A stretch of DNA of 64,000 nucleotides, taken from contig NZ_CP026604.1 of assembly GCF_003063625.1 (NCBI RefSeq), positions 5,496,065-5,560,064 on the forward strand, in the 5' to 3' direction. Positions 21,488 through 30,004 of the stretch are shown here, one piece after another. The translations under genes and the position numbers were made by a program. The notes under the pieces are model-generated. The model did not search any database. It was not told the DNA's origin and saw only the letters and a program-made list of their open reading frames with translations. The DNA comes from Saccharobesus litoralis. Lineage in GTDB: Bacteria > Pseudomonadota > Gammaproteobacteria > Enterobacterales > Alteromonadaceae. Within the stretch, counting starts at the first letter, position 1. Every line of letters starts with the position of its first letter.

Positions 21488-23584
21488 TTATCGCAAGCTC
21501 AATACGATACCAGCAAATAAACTACGCCCTTTCATTGGGTAATCATCTGGGTAACCTAAATCTAAAGCAAATAAAGGTGAGTTGGGTGACGGTTGGCGAA
21601 TGTCGTCATCCAAGGCATTTTTAATGCCTAGAGTTGCACGCCAATTATTGCTAACTTGCCAACGCAAAGTAATATCTAGCTTATTGTAATCCTTGATTTT
21701 AGAACGAGTATCACCCGTTTGGCGTTTGCGGTCGGCAATTAAATAGCTTTGCGCTAACATACTCAGGCTATCATCAAACTGATAATCTAATGCTAAATAA
21801 GCCATCACTCTGGGTACATTGGCTTTATCTTCGTTACTCAAGGGCAATTCAGATCGCAACCAAGAAAAATTGCCACTCACTTCAAGTTGATTGCTTGCTT
21901 GCCAGTTTGCTTCAAATTCAAAGCCATAGCCGTCTTGTTGCCCTATATTTTGATACACAGCTGCATTATCGAGCTGGATCAAATCAGATGATTGATACTT
22001 AAATACATTGAGGGCGCCAGCTAAGGTTTCTGACACTTTATAATCAACAACTAACTCTAGGGTTTGAATTTCTTCCGGTTTAATATTCGGGTTACCCAAA
22101 GTTGCTGGATTATTAATATAGGCTAACTCAGCAACACTAGGGGCTCTAAAAGCGCTGCCATACAGTAGTTTAGTGGTTAATGCTGAACTCGTATTCCACA
22201 CTAAGGCCATTCTAGGATTGGTTGTACTACCAAAATCTGAGTAGTGATCGTAACGAATACCTGCGGTTAATTCCCAATCATCAGCCAACTTCCATTCATC
22301 TTGAATTGATACGTACCATAAATCTCGTTTGTATTGGGGCGTATAAACATAAGGAGTGCCTGTTACGTCAATCAGTTGATCACTTATGCCGTCGGCAGGT
22401 ATCGAATTTTCATCCAAAATACCAGGTCCAAAGTTTTTGACTTCTTCAACATTGATCAATTTCTGTTCATTCAAGCCAATAGCAAAACGCAACCTATGGT
22501 TATCCACCCCTGTATAAAGGTAAACACCATCAAGTTTATATTTTTGCGTATCACCTCGCGGCGCGCCAATCACACCATTAGGAAATTCAACTGGCGTAAA
22601 AGGGGGTTGAAAAATATTACCATCTGTCCCGACAGGCCATGTACCCGGTGGAAAAAGCTGAAAGTAAGCGTTGGTTTTATTTAAAAAATAGGTGGCGTCT
22701 ATCGTAATATCTGAATACGTCGAAAAGCTATGATGCCATTGTAAATTAGACTTATATGCTTCACTTTGGTCGCGATCGATATTATTACCGGCAACACTGA
22801 CACCGTTGCCCATTTGTTGCCCAGTTCGCCAATACCAATTTTTTAATACAAAATCGCCATATGACAAATTGACATGCAAGTTATCTAATTCTCTACCACG
22901 ATCCATCACGCCATACGGGGTGACTCTGCCAGAATCATTACCTTGCTCTTCACGGGTAAAAGACCAACTCACGTTTAAATCATCTACCGCCCAATGACCA
23001 TTCATCCATAATTCTTGATAAGCAAACGACCCTAGATTTGCCCCCAATTCAACCTGATTAAGGTTAGCATGCTCTTGGGTTATGATATTAATCACGCCAC
23101 TAAAAGCATCAGCACCATACACCGCAGAACCAGGTCCTCGTATGATCTCGATTTTCTCAATAAAGTGAGTTGGGTAACGAAAAGCAACGGGCATGGAAGA
23201 CGAAGTTAGATTAGAGATTTCCACACCATCAATAAGAATAAGTACTTGCGGGGTAGACGAGCTTTGAATACCGCGAAAACTATATAAACGGCTCAAACGA
23301 AATTCAGATGCCATAACATGTAAACCAGGCACCTTTTCAATGGCTTCGGCCAATGTTCGAGCGCCACTAGCGGCGATATCGTTAGCAGTTATAACCGACA
23401 CCACAGCAGGCACTTCAGATAACCGCTTAGCCGTACCTGTTGCTATTTTAACTTTTAACAACTGGCTTAAGTCCATTTCCATTAATTGATTATATTTGAA
23501 CAACTCATCAGCAACGACTGAACTTGATCCCAATATAGCCAATCCAATAGCAATCACCTTTTTGACTTCGAACCTGTCTTTCAT
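21488..23584 (-). CDS. TonB-dependent outer-membrane receptor
   Basis: A 698-residue receptor with a signal peptide of about 25 residues (ending SSSVVA-D), an N-terminal plug domain and a beta-barrel. The plug shows VPAVVSVITANDIAASGARTL, SFRGIQSSSTPQVLILIDGVE and IEIIRGPGSAVYGADAFSGVINIIT, all classical plug motifs. The barrel contains the RYDHYSDFGSTTNPRMALVW and AFRAPSVAEL segments, and the chain ends in an aromatic-rich strand. It imports a large substrate with TonB energy; the substrate cannot be read from sequence. No partner transport genes are adjacent: upstream lies a repeat and the Lrp gene, downstream the dcw promoter. Confidence 0.93.
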   Translation of the reverse strand: MKDRFEVKKVIAIGLAILGSSSVVADELFKYNQLMEMDLSQLLKVKIATGTAKRLSEVPAVVSVITANDIAASGARTLAEAIEKVPGLHVMASEFRLSRLYSFRGIQSSSTPQVLILIDGVEISNLTSSSMPVAFRYPTHFIEKIEIIRGPGSAVYGADAFSGVINIITQEHANLNQVELGANLGSFAYQELWMNGHWAVDDLNVSWSFTREEQGNDSGRVTPYGVMDRGRELDNLHVNLSYGDFVLKNWYWRTGQQMGNGVSVAGNNIDRDQSEAYKSNLQWHHSFSTYSDITIDATYFLNKTNAYFQLFPPGTWPVGTDGNIFQPPFTPVEFPNGVIGAPRGDTQKYKLDGVYLYTGVDNHRLRFAIGLNEQKLINVEEVKNFGPGILDENSIPADGISDQLIDVTGTPYVYTPQYKRDLWYVSIQDEWKLADDWELTAGIRYDHYSDFGSTTNPRMALVWNTSSALTTKLLYGSAFRAPSVAELAYINNPATLGNPNIKPEEIQTLELVVDYKVSETLAGALNVFKYQSSDLIQLDNAAVYQNIGQQDGYGFEFEANWQASNQLEVSGNFSWLRSELPLSNEDKANVPRVMAYLALDYQFDDSLSMLAQSYLIADRKRQTGDTRSKIKDYNKLDITLRWQVSNNWRATLGIKNALDDDIRQPSPNSPLFALDLGYPDDYPMKGRSLFAGIVLSLR

Positions 23585-23742
23585 TTAACCCGCGCCAATT
23601 TTTTATTCAATGCGTTCCACACAAATAAGCATAGAATGAAGCCAGCCACTTTTCACCTGTTTTATTTTTCAAGTTTAGAAAGGGGGGGTAATTAATCTAG
23701 CGATTTCTATGAAAATAGTCGTTTTTACGTACCACATTTTTG

Positions 23743-23808
23743 TTGGCGAGCATTTATGCTTGCGAAGCCTGCAAACCTTTTCACCCAGCAAAGCAAGACT
23801 ACCGAGGG
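23743..23808 (-). repeat. dispersed repeat R1, single copy
   Basis: Read on the minus strand this holds the R1 core (TTTGCAGGCTTCGCAAGCATAAATGC) together with a TAGTCTTGCTTTGCTGGGTG flank, matching modules of the 91-bp array at 35 kb. It sits between the TonB receptor start and the Lrp stop. The palindrome AGCATAAATGCT could form a short stem in RNA. Confidence 0.7.
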
Positions 23809-23842
23809 TTGTAAGTCCAGTCACAATAACAAAAACTTAAAA

Positions 23843-24313
23843 CTAAGGCTGCAACGGCAATTGAGTGGTGTTTTTAACTTCGGTCATACTTATGTGACTT
23901 TGAGCTTCGTGGATATGGGCGAGTTTGAGCAATTTATGGCGTAAAAAGAATTCGTAGCTGTCCATGTCTTGGGTGACGACTCGTAAAATATAGTCCATAG
24001 CACCAGACACCGTCCAGCATTCAACCACTTCAGGAAAACCAACAATGGCTAACTCAAACTCTTCAAGCGAATTACGGCCGTGGGAAGACAGCTTAATAGT
24101 GACAAAAGCAACAACCCCCAAACCGACTTTGTGTCGATCTAATAACACCACGCGGTTGGCAATATAGCCTTGTTGTTGCAAGCGGTTAATGCGTCGCCAA
24201 CAAGGCGATTGCGACAAGCCAATTTGGTCGGCGATTTCCGCTGCGGTTAAATTGCCGTCCTGTTGCAATAAGGCCAAAATTTTGCGGTCGGTTTTATCTA
24301 AATCATCTAACAC
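23843..24313 (-). CDS. Lrp/AsnC-family transcriptional regulator
   Basis: A 156-residue regulator: N-terminal winged helix-turn-helix (LDKTDRKILALLQQDGNLTAAEIADQIGLSQSPCWRRINRLQ) and a C-terminal RAM ligand-binding domain (ECWTVSGAMDYILRVVTQD). Such proteins form octamers and respond to amino acids. The start is GTG without a strong ribosome site. It follows the aminotransferase-like gene by 41 bp on the same strand, itself preceded by the 2OG-dioxygenase gene, so a locally acting amino-acid sensor for that operon is the likeliest role (inference). It is not the global Lrp: the sequence differs clearly from E. coli Lrp. Confidence 0.93.
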   Translation of the reverse strand: MLDDLDKTDRKILALLQQDGNLTAAEIADQIGLSQSPCWRRINRLQQQGYIANRVVLLDRHKVGLGVVAFVTIKLSSHGRNSLEEFELAIVGFPEVVECWTVSGAMDYILRVVTQDMDSYEFFLRHKLLKLAHIHEAQSHISMTEVKNTTQLPLQP

Positions 24314-24354
24314 TGGTTTTTATTTTTAAGCAAAGATAACTAAAGTATAGATGC

Positions 24355-25653
24355 TCAGTTAAGGATCATATCCAGTTCATTAAATAAAACATCGATTTCA
24401 TCTCGCGTGTTGTAATGCAGCAATGAAAAACGCAGTACGCCCGACTCATTGGCTAATGCTAATTGTTCAACAATGCCTTGCGCATAAAAATGACCATACG
24501 CACAATAAATGTTTGCTTGAGCTAAAGCACAACAGACTTTGGCATGATCATTATTTGCCAGTACTAACGAAAAAATAGGCACACGTTGCTCTGTCGTTTT
24601 CTGGCCTAGCAAATTAGCGCCACGCAATTCGGCTAGTTGTTGCATAAAATAACGACTCAACTCGTTTTCATGGTTTTGAATATGGGTAAATGCATTTTCT
24701 AGCTTTTGCTTGCGATCCGCCGGTAACATATCTTGCGAACCAATATCATGCCCACCAGAATAAAAGTCTGAACTGGATGCCAAATCAATAGTGACAGGCT
24801 CATCTTCAATCAGGGATTGTAAGTAATTAATACAGGCGATATAAGCCGCCATGGCTTCAAAATTTTGCGTGCCCATTTCCCAGCAATTAGGCGACTGTTC
24901 AGACGCTGGAGCCACCTTGTTGGGTAGCAATAATTGTAACCACTTAGGCTTAGCGACCAACACACCTAAATGCCCAGCAAAATGCTTGTAACCTGATGTC
25001 ACTAAAAAATCGCAGTCCAAATACTGAAAATTGATTTTGACATGCGGCGCTGCCGCCACGGCATCAACAAAGACTTGAATATGAGCAAAAGCACGGGCCA
25101 TTTGCACAATATGTTGCACATCGACTACTGTGCCAGTCACATTAGATACATAAGGGATCGCAATTAAGCGCGTGTTAGCATTTAGCTTGTTGGCTAAAAC
25201 GCTATAGTCTAGCTGCCAAGTCTCGCGGTCAATTGGAATGGTATGTACGGTTACTCCACACGCCAACGCTGCGTTTAGCCAAGGTGAAACGTTGGCATAG
25301 TGGTCCAGCGCAGTAACAATAATCTCGTCCCCCGCTTGCCATTGCTTGGCAATACTATAACTAAAATGAAAGATCAGGCTCGTTGCGTTAGCACCAAACA
25401 CTACGGATTGTGCTAATTGACAACCTAAAAAATCACAAGCGGCTTGTCGAGCCTCAACCACCAATTGCTCAGTTAATCGACTCGTGGCACTAGGGCTGCC
25501 TAAATTAGCATTACCTTGAGTTAAATAGTCGGCGTAGGCATTAATCACCGTTTGCGGCGCTTGGCTTCCCCCCGCGCCATCGAAATAAATCACGGGTTTA
25601 CCTTGGCGCAGTCTATTTAACGCAGGAAATTGATTGCGAGTATTAGCATTCAT
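24355..25653 (-). CDS. class V aminotransferase-fold PLP enzyme, cysteine desulfurase-like (VC1184 type)
   Basis: A 432-residue fold-type I PLP enzyme. From the ATG at 25653 (an upstream TTG opens the frame two codons earlier) the PLP lysine is K223 in TSGYKHFAGH, H118 should stack on the cofactor ring, and D197 in VDAVAAAPH binds the pyridine nitrogen. The C-terminal RFSLLHYNT signature fits the cysteine desulfurase-like subfamily named after VC1184. The position of the SufS catalytic cysteine (GHHC) reads GHFYAQ here, so ordinary desulfurase activity is unlikely. It lies between the dioxygenase and the Lrp gene, 80 bp after the former. The reaction is unknown: lyase or aminotransferase chemistry on a hydroxylated amino acid is a guess. 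Confidence 0.85.
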   Translation of the reverse strand: MNANTRNQFPALNRLRQGKPVIYFDGAGGSQAPQTVINAYADYLTQGNANLGSPSATSRLTEQLVVEARQAACDFLGCQLAQSVVFGANATSLIFHFSYSIAKQWQAGDEIIVTALDHYANVSPWLNAALACGVTVHTIPIDRETWQLDYSVLANKLNANTRLIAIPYVSNVTGTVVDVQHIVQMARAFAHIQVFVDAVAAAPHVKINFQYLDCDFLVTSGYKHFAGHLGVLVAKPKWLQLLLPNKVAPASEQSPNCWEMGTQNFEAMAAYIACINYLQSLIEDEPVTIDLASSSDFYSGGHDIGSQDMLPADRKQKLENAFTHIQNHENELSRYFMQQLAELRGANLLGQKTTEQRVPIFSLVLANNDHAKVCCALAQANIYCAYGHFYAQGIVEQLALANESGVLRFSLLHYNTRDEIDVLFNELDMILN

Positions 25654-25666
25654 TGTCAAACAGCCA

Positions 25667-25688
25667 TTGTCGAAATAAATTTCGACAA
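25667..25688. repeat. perfect 22-bp palindrome of the CGAA-TAAA-TTCG family
   Basis: TTGTCGAAAT and ATTTCGACAA flank AA, ten paired bases each side. It lies 13 bp upstream of the aminotransferase-like start. The same core recurs at 49849-49866 with an identical 18-base centre, and in shorter form at 49204 and 56346. Confidence 0.75.
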
Positions 25689-25739
25689 AGATTCAACTGA
25701 TCATTTGTTTCTGGAATAAGCACGAGCTCACTCACTAAT

Positions 25740-26390
25740 CTAATCACAAGCGGTTAGCACAAACACATCCATGTAAGCATTTTGTTCATCGGTCGCTGAG
25801 ATCGTCGCGGCACCGTGCCAAAAACGCTTATCGTTAAGAATAATGAACTCACCATGATCAAACGCATAACTCATTATCGGTTTAGTATCGCGGCTTAAAT
25901 GTACGTTTATTTCTCCACCTGTTATATGTTCACGGCGAATGACAAAAATGCCTATTTTATCAAAACCATCTTGGTGTACACCTTCTGGCGCGACTGGAGT
26001 GTTGTGATTGGCCGACGCAAGAACGCGAATTTGATGCACATCGATATCAGCATGGTCTTTAACATGTGCCATGGTTTTAAAATAATGGAACATTTCAACA
26101 AAGGCTTCACTTTCCACCACCTCATCTTCTATCTCTTCGTAGTCTCGCACCACATCACCTTGAAAACGATTATAGACAGCAGACTGAGTAAATTTTTTAT
26201 GGGGTAAATGAGTTAAATCGTCATTCACGCATTTGAAATGCGAAAAGCGCCGCACACGAAATGAACCATCTTTATATGGATTTGACGGTAAGCGTTGGAA
26301 TGAATCAGCTAAAAAGGCTACGTTTTCAGGATCAAGTTGACCCAGCTCCAAAAAGAAATTTTCGTCATTAAAATGGTGGACAGCGCTCAT
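25740..26390 (-). CDS. 2OG-Fe(II) dioxygenase (PF10014-like), probable free amino-acid hydroxylase
   Basis: A 216-residue protein from the ATG at 26390, chosen over an upstream GTG because an AAGG site lies eight bases before it. The iron site is visible as H139-x-D141 in EGVHQDGF and H192 in FWHGA, the facial triad of 2-oxoglutarate/Fe(II) oxygenases. The overall pattern (VHQIRV, GGEINVH, LNDKRFWHG) resembles PF10014, which includes the Bacillus L-isoleucine 4-hydroxylase. It heads a same-strand cluster with a PLP enzyme and an Lrp-type regulator, suggesting hydroxylation and further processing of an amino acid. The substrate is not predictable by eye. Confidence 0.8.
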   Translation of the reverse strand: MSAVHHFNDENFFLELGQLDPENVAFLADSFQRLPSNPYKDGSFRVRRFSHFKCVNDDLTHLPHKKFTQSAVYNRFQGDVVRDYEEIEDEVVESEAFVEMFHYFKTMAHVKDHADIDVHQIRVLASANHNTPVAPEGVHQDGFDKIGIFVIRREHITGGEINVHLSRDTKPIMSYAFDHGEFIILNDKRFWHGAATISATDEQNAYMDVFVLTACD

Positions 26391-26460
26391 GAAGATCACC
26401 TTATCATTAGACTTTAGGGCAATGATAAGTTTAGTAACTGAAAGGCGAAATTTGCTTGTT

Positions 26461-26495
26461 ATTTATGCGCATACCCAATGTTTGTTTGCATAAAT
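26461..26495. promoter_or_regulatory. inverted repeat upstream of the dioxygenase, possible operator
   Basis: ATTTATGC (26461-26468) and GCATAAAT (26488-26495) form an 8-bp inverted repeat with a 19-base spacer, about 70-105 bp upstream of the dioxygenase ATG in an AT-rich stretch. Lrp-family proteins often bind such spaced half-sites; the link is inference. Confidence 0.3.
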
Positions 26496-26634
26496 AATTT
26501 AATATTTAGTGAAATCTTAGATTAGTTTTTTAACTTCGTAAGCAGCAGGTAACCAACCATCTCAAAGCTGAAAAATCCTAAAGCAAGAGAGAAGACGCTT
26601 GCGGGAATCAAAACGTATCGACAAGGTTGGGTTT

Positions 26635-26930
26635 GCGGGCTCTACAAGCATAAAAACTCATCTACAAAATGTTTGCAGGCTCACAAGCATAAAAACTCAT
26701 CTACACAGGTTTGCAGGTTCACAAGCATAAATGCTCATCTACAAAATGCTTGCAGGCTCACAAGCATAAAAACTCATCTACAAAATGCTTGCAGGCTCAC
26801 AAGCATAAAAACTCATTTACAAAATGCTTGCAGGCTCACAAGCATAAATGCTCATCTACAAAATGCTTGCAGGCTCACAAGCATAAAAACTCATCTACAA
26901 AATGTTTGCAGGCTTACAAGCATAAATCAC
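26635..26930 (+). repeat. 39-bp tandem repeat array (about 7.5 units), R1 family
   Basis: Units begin with GCAGG (first one GCGGG) at 26635, 26675, 26713, 26752, 26791, 26830, 26869 and 26908; after the first two the period is exactly 39 bp. Each unit reads GCAGGCTCACAAGCATAAAA followed by ACTCATCTACAAAATGCTT with few substitutions, and some copies carry the TAAATGCTC variant. There are no unique spacers. It lies between the dioxygenase promoter region and the 3' end of the DUF748 gene. The near identity of units implies recent expansion or homogenisation. Confidence 0.92.
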
Positions 26931-26979
26931 TTATACGCCGCTTATGCGCCAATTTAGGCAAACCCAACGCCAATTTCGC

Positions 26980-29955
26980 CTACGACTTAAATACCAATCG
27001 AGGTTTGGCGTCTTTTTCGGTTTCCAGTTCTGGGGTACAGAGTAAAAGTCGTGAAGAAGCGATACCTTGCTCAACTACGTAATTTTTAAAAACTTGCTGG
27101 CGCTGTTGCGATACCTTTTTAATTTGTTCTATTTCATCTTCCGTTGGCTTGCTATTGGCTGCGGGAATGTCAGTTGGCGTACCAATTGCGCATACTTTTA
27201 ATTGCGCATCGTCTTTTTTGCGCAGCACATTAACAAAGTTATCGGCAAATACTTTTTGTTGTTGGTCTAATTCTGTTTGTCCTGCCGCATAAATTAAATC
27301 GTTAAAACGTAATTTAAATACTTCATCACCAGCCATCATCACCACAGTAACCACATTAGAATAAGGCACTAAGGTTTCGATTAAGGCCTTTTTTCCGGCT
27401 CGCACAATAGCTTTTTTAGCTAATATTTTCACAAAGCTCGATATACCATCGACCGAGGGACTGTCAGTTGTACCACTTATCGGTAAAGACAAATCAATTT
27501 TATCATCGCTGTCTTTGATCACACCGACCGCTAAATTAAGCGGCATGGAGATCACATCCTTACTTTTACTGGCGTTAGGCTTGTTAGCCACGGATAGTGC
27601 CAAGCCTCGTAACCCGACATCAGCACCGCCATCTAGCTTGCCTTGCTTGGCAGTTAACTTCACATCTAAATCAAACTGTCCGGTTTTAATCTCATGACCT
27701 AATGCACCTTGAATGTAGGAAGACAATGCTGGTAGCTCCAACTCACGCACTTTAGCGGTTAGATTAACGTTAGGTTTAGCTAAAAACGGCGTAAATTCGC
27801 CTTTGGCGCTAACCGAAGTAAACGGCGGGTTTTTAACCATTAAAGTCAAAGGTGTAGCTGTTTGCGGCTGTTGGTTATTAATTGGCCCAACTTGCAGTTG
27901 TGTAATTTGATATTCCTGCTGAAAAGCCGGTTTCACACTATTATCTTGAAAAGCAATAATGCCGGGCGCTGTTAACGTTATACCAGCCAAACGCAGTGTC
28001 ATATCTTGTTCATTGGCCTGCGGAGTATGTGGATCAGCTTGCGTTTCTGAACTCGATTCTGGCTGTTTCGGGTTAGCTTCGGCCGGTTTTGACTTTGTCG
28101 CCTGCAATTGCGGCATTAAGCGCACCACATGTTGCAACTGCTTGTCTGGCGTTAATATTAGATTAGTTTGAAAACCATTGACCGCTAATTCGCCCAAATC
28201 AACAGATGCGATCTGCCCTTGTGATAGCGCCACATCAATAGCGCTCAAAGTGATAGTTGGCACTTGCATCATTGGCTTGTCGAGCATCGGCGTATCTAGC
28301 ATCGGAGTGCCTAGCTCAGATAAGCCACTCGCCTCTTGCTGAAGTTTGTCAGCATCAACCAACTTTTTCTGTGGAGCAGAAATCGACTCTAATATTGGCG
28401 TTAAAGCTTGTAAGGTATCAAGCCTAAAATGCTTAGCCGACAAAAGCACATCTTGATTAGCACTCACATTAACATTAAGTCGCTGTAAACTAAGCTGCTC
28501 AATACTTAATAATTCGCCTTGTGGATTATTAATCACAATACTAGACACCTCTGGTGTCAATCCGAGTTGCAAGGACTTATCGGTTTGTAAGTGAGTTTGC
28601 ACATTTTGCAAAGATAGCGTGTCAATATTCACTTGCTCTGTCAATTGGCGACTAGCGATCACTCCAACTAAATCGGCGTTAACATCGAGTTTAATATCGC
28701 CCGCCACAGCGCGCTGCGCACCTAGGTGATGTAACACCAGTTTATCAAGCCGCATTTGCTCACCATTAGAGGTTTGCACCTCTACTGTATTTAATTGGCT
28801 GTTGGCGTTAAACGTAACATTGCCGTCAGGCTGTATAGCTGCGGCAATATCATTAATAACCAGTTGCTCAAAACTGGCTGAACGCAATTGCGGATGGCTA
28901 GCCTGTAGGTCATTTAAAACTAATTTCGCTGCAAGTTTAGCGTTAGCAAGCTTACCTTGTTTTACAACTAGCTCAGTCTGTTTGGCGGTAAACTGAAATT
29001 TTTGCCAACCCAAAGCTTGCGCTTGTTGCTGACCACTGAATTCATCAAGCTGCAAAGAATTGTCTTTCAGCAACAACTTGATTTCAGGTTGCGTACTAAA
29101 TAGTTTAGTCACTTCCACTTGGCTATTTAACGCTAGCTTCAATTTACCTTGCAAGCTGGTTATCAGCGCATATTGCTCTGCCGGTAGTTGCGCCTGAAAA
29201 GGACTTAACCAAGGAGTAAAATCGGCTAAATTAAATTCGTATACACTCAGGCTATTGTTTATTTTAGCTTGCCCAGCGACTAAATCGGCTTGAAGCTTAG
29301 CATCCAACCCAATTTCGCTGCGCCCCAAGCGCCAATCAAGGCCGATATGATAATTAGCCCGTTTTTTGGTCAGCGCTACTTTATATATCTGCGTCATATC
29401 CAAACCTAGCTTTAATGCTTTGTCGGCTTGGTTAGCACGAATATAACTATTGCGGATCACACTAGGTTCAATAATAAAATGCCAGTCGCCCAAAACCGCC
29501 AAAGGATTTACTTTAGGTGCCGCGGCAACATCAGGTTTTGTCGGCTGTGTTCCGGTATTAAGTAAAGCCAAATCAAGACCGACAGCCTGCTTTAATTGCA
29601 TTTGCTGATCAAAATCCAGTTCAACTTCTAAACCATTAATGACTAAGCGCTCAACGGTTATTTGTTGTTTAAATAAACTGCTTAGCTTGATATCCAGCTC
29701 GAATTCATCCAGTCGCAATACTTGCCGCTGTTGTTTATCAAACGCCAGTCCATCGACACTGAGTTTGCCTAAAAACGGATTGATTCGCACTGTGGACTCA
29801 GGGCTAATTTCAATGCCATGTTTATTTAAATAGGGTTGCGCGCCCCAATGAAAAAACAAAGGCGAAAACAACCAAATGGCCAGCAAAAGGCCTAATAAGG
29901 TTAATCCGACAACCTTAAGTACGCGATAACAGGTAAATAATAGGGTGGTTAGCAT
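26980..29955 (-). CDS. AsmA-like DUF748 envelope protein
   Basis: A 991-residue protein with a single N-terminal membrane anchor (about residues 9-35) and a very long periplasmic part. The segment INPFLGKLSVDGLAFDKQQ with LELDIKLSSLF-like repeats is characteristic of DUF748, a member of the AsmA/TamB/YhdP superfamily whose proteins form elongated beta grooves bridging inner and outer membranes. A low-complexity Pro/Gln/Glu-rich linker occurs near residues 620-650. The last 120 residues (QQKVFADNFVNVLRKKDDAQLKVCAIGTP) are alpha/beta and may be the OmpA-like tail seen in some members. It is monocistronic on the minus strand; its stop lies 50 bp from the 39-bp tandem array. Lipid trafficking is a family-level inference. 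Confidence 0.83.
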   Translation of the reverse strand: MLTTLLFTCYRVLKVVGLTLLGLLLAIWLFSPLFFHWGAQPYLNKHGIEISPESTVRINPFLGKLSVDGLAFDKQQRQVLRLDEFELDIKLSSLFKQQITVERLVINGLEVELDFDQQMQLKQAVGLDLALLNTGTQPTKPDVAAAPKVNPLAVLGDWHFIIEPSVIRNSYIRANQADKALKLGLDMTQIYKVALTKKRANYHIGLDWRLGRSEIGLDAKLQADLVAGQAKINNSLSVYEFNLADFTPWLSPFQAQLPAEQYALITSLQGKLKLALNSQVEVTKLFSTQPEIKLLLKDNSLQLDEFSGQQQAQALGWQKFQFTAKQTELVVKQGKLANAKLAAKLVLNDLQASHPQLRSASFEQLVINDIAAAIQPDGNVTFNANSQLNTVEVQTSNGEQMRLDKLVLHHLGAQRAVAGDIKLDVNADLVGVIASRQLTEQVNIDTLSLQNVQTHLQTDKSLQLGLTPEVSSIVINNPQGELLSIEQLSLQRLNVNVSANQDVLLSAKHFRLDTLQALTPILESISAPQKKLVDADKLQQEASGLSELGTPMLDTPMLDKPMMQVPTITLSAIDVALSQGQIASVDLGELAVNGFQTNLILTPDKQLQHVVRLMPQLQATKSKPAEANPKQPESSSETQADPHTPQANEQDMTLRLAGITLTAPGIIAFQDNSVKPAFQQEYQITQLQVGPINNQQPQTATPLTLMVKNPPFTSVSAKGEFTPFLAKPNVNLTAKVRELELPALSSYIQGALGHEIKTGQFDLDVKLTAKQGKLDGGADVGLRGLALSVANKPNASKSKDVISMPLNLAVGVIKDSDDKIDLSLPISGTTDSPSVDGISSFVKILAKKAIVRAGKKALIETLVPYSNVVTVVMMAGDEVFKLRFNDLIYAAGQTELDQQQKVFADNFVNVLRKKDDAQLKVCAIGTPTDIPAANSKPTEDEIEQIKKVSQQRQQVFKNYVVEQGIASSRLLLCTPELETEKDAKPRLVFKS

Positions 29956-30004
29956 TAGGTTTTGCTTATTCTCTTAGGTTGTTTTCTTGGGTTATTCTCT
30001 TAAA

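Noticed and set aside
24355-25653. SufS/IscS cysteine desulfurase
   Set aside because: The catalytic-cysteine position reads GHFYAQ rather than GHHC, and no Fe-S assembly genes are adjacent; only the fold is shared.
26635-26930. CRISPR array
   Set aside because: The units are contiguous 39-bp repeats without unique spacers, no cas genes are present, and the same core occurs as single copies elsewhere.
26673-27082. Two long open frames encoding 13-residue repeats (HKHKNSSTKCLQA-like)
   Set aside because: They arise because the 39-bp period is divisible by three; they lack a ribosome site, two frames are open at once, and the second runs antisense into the DUF748 gene.
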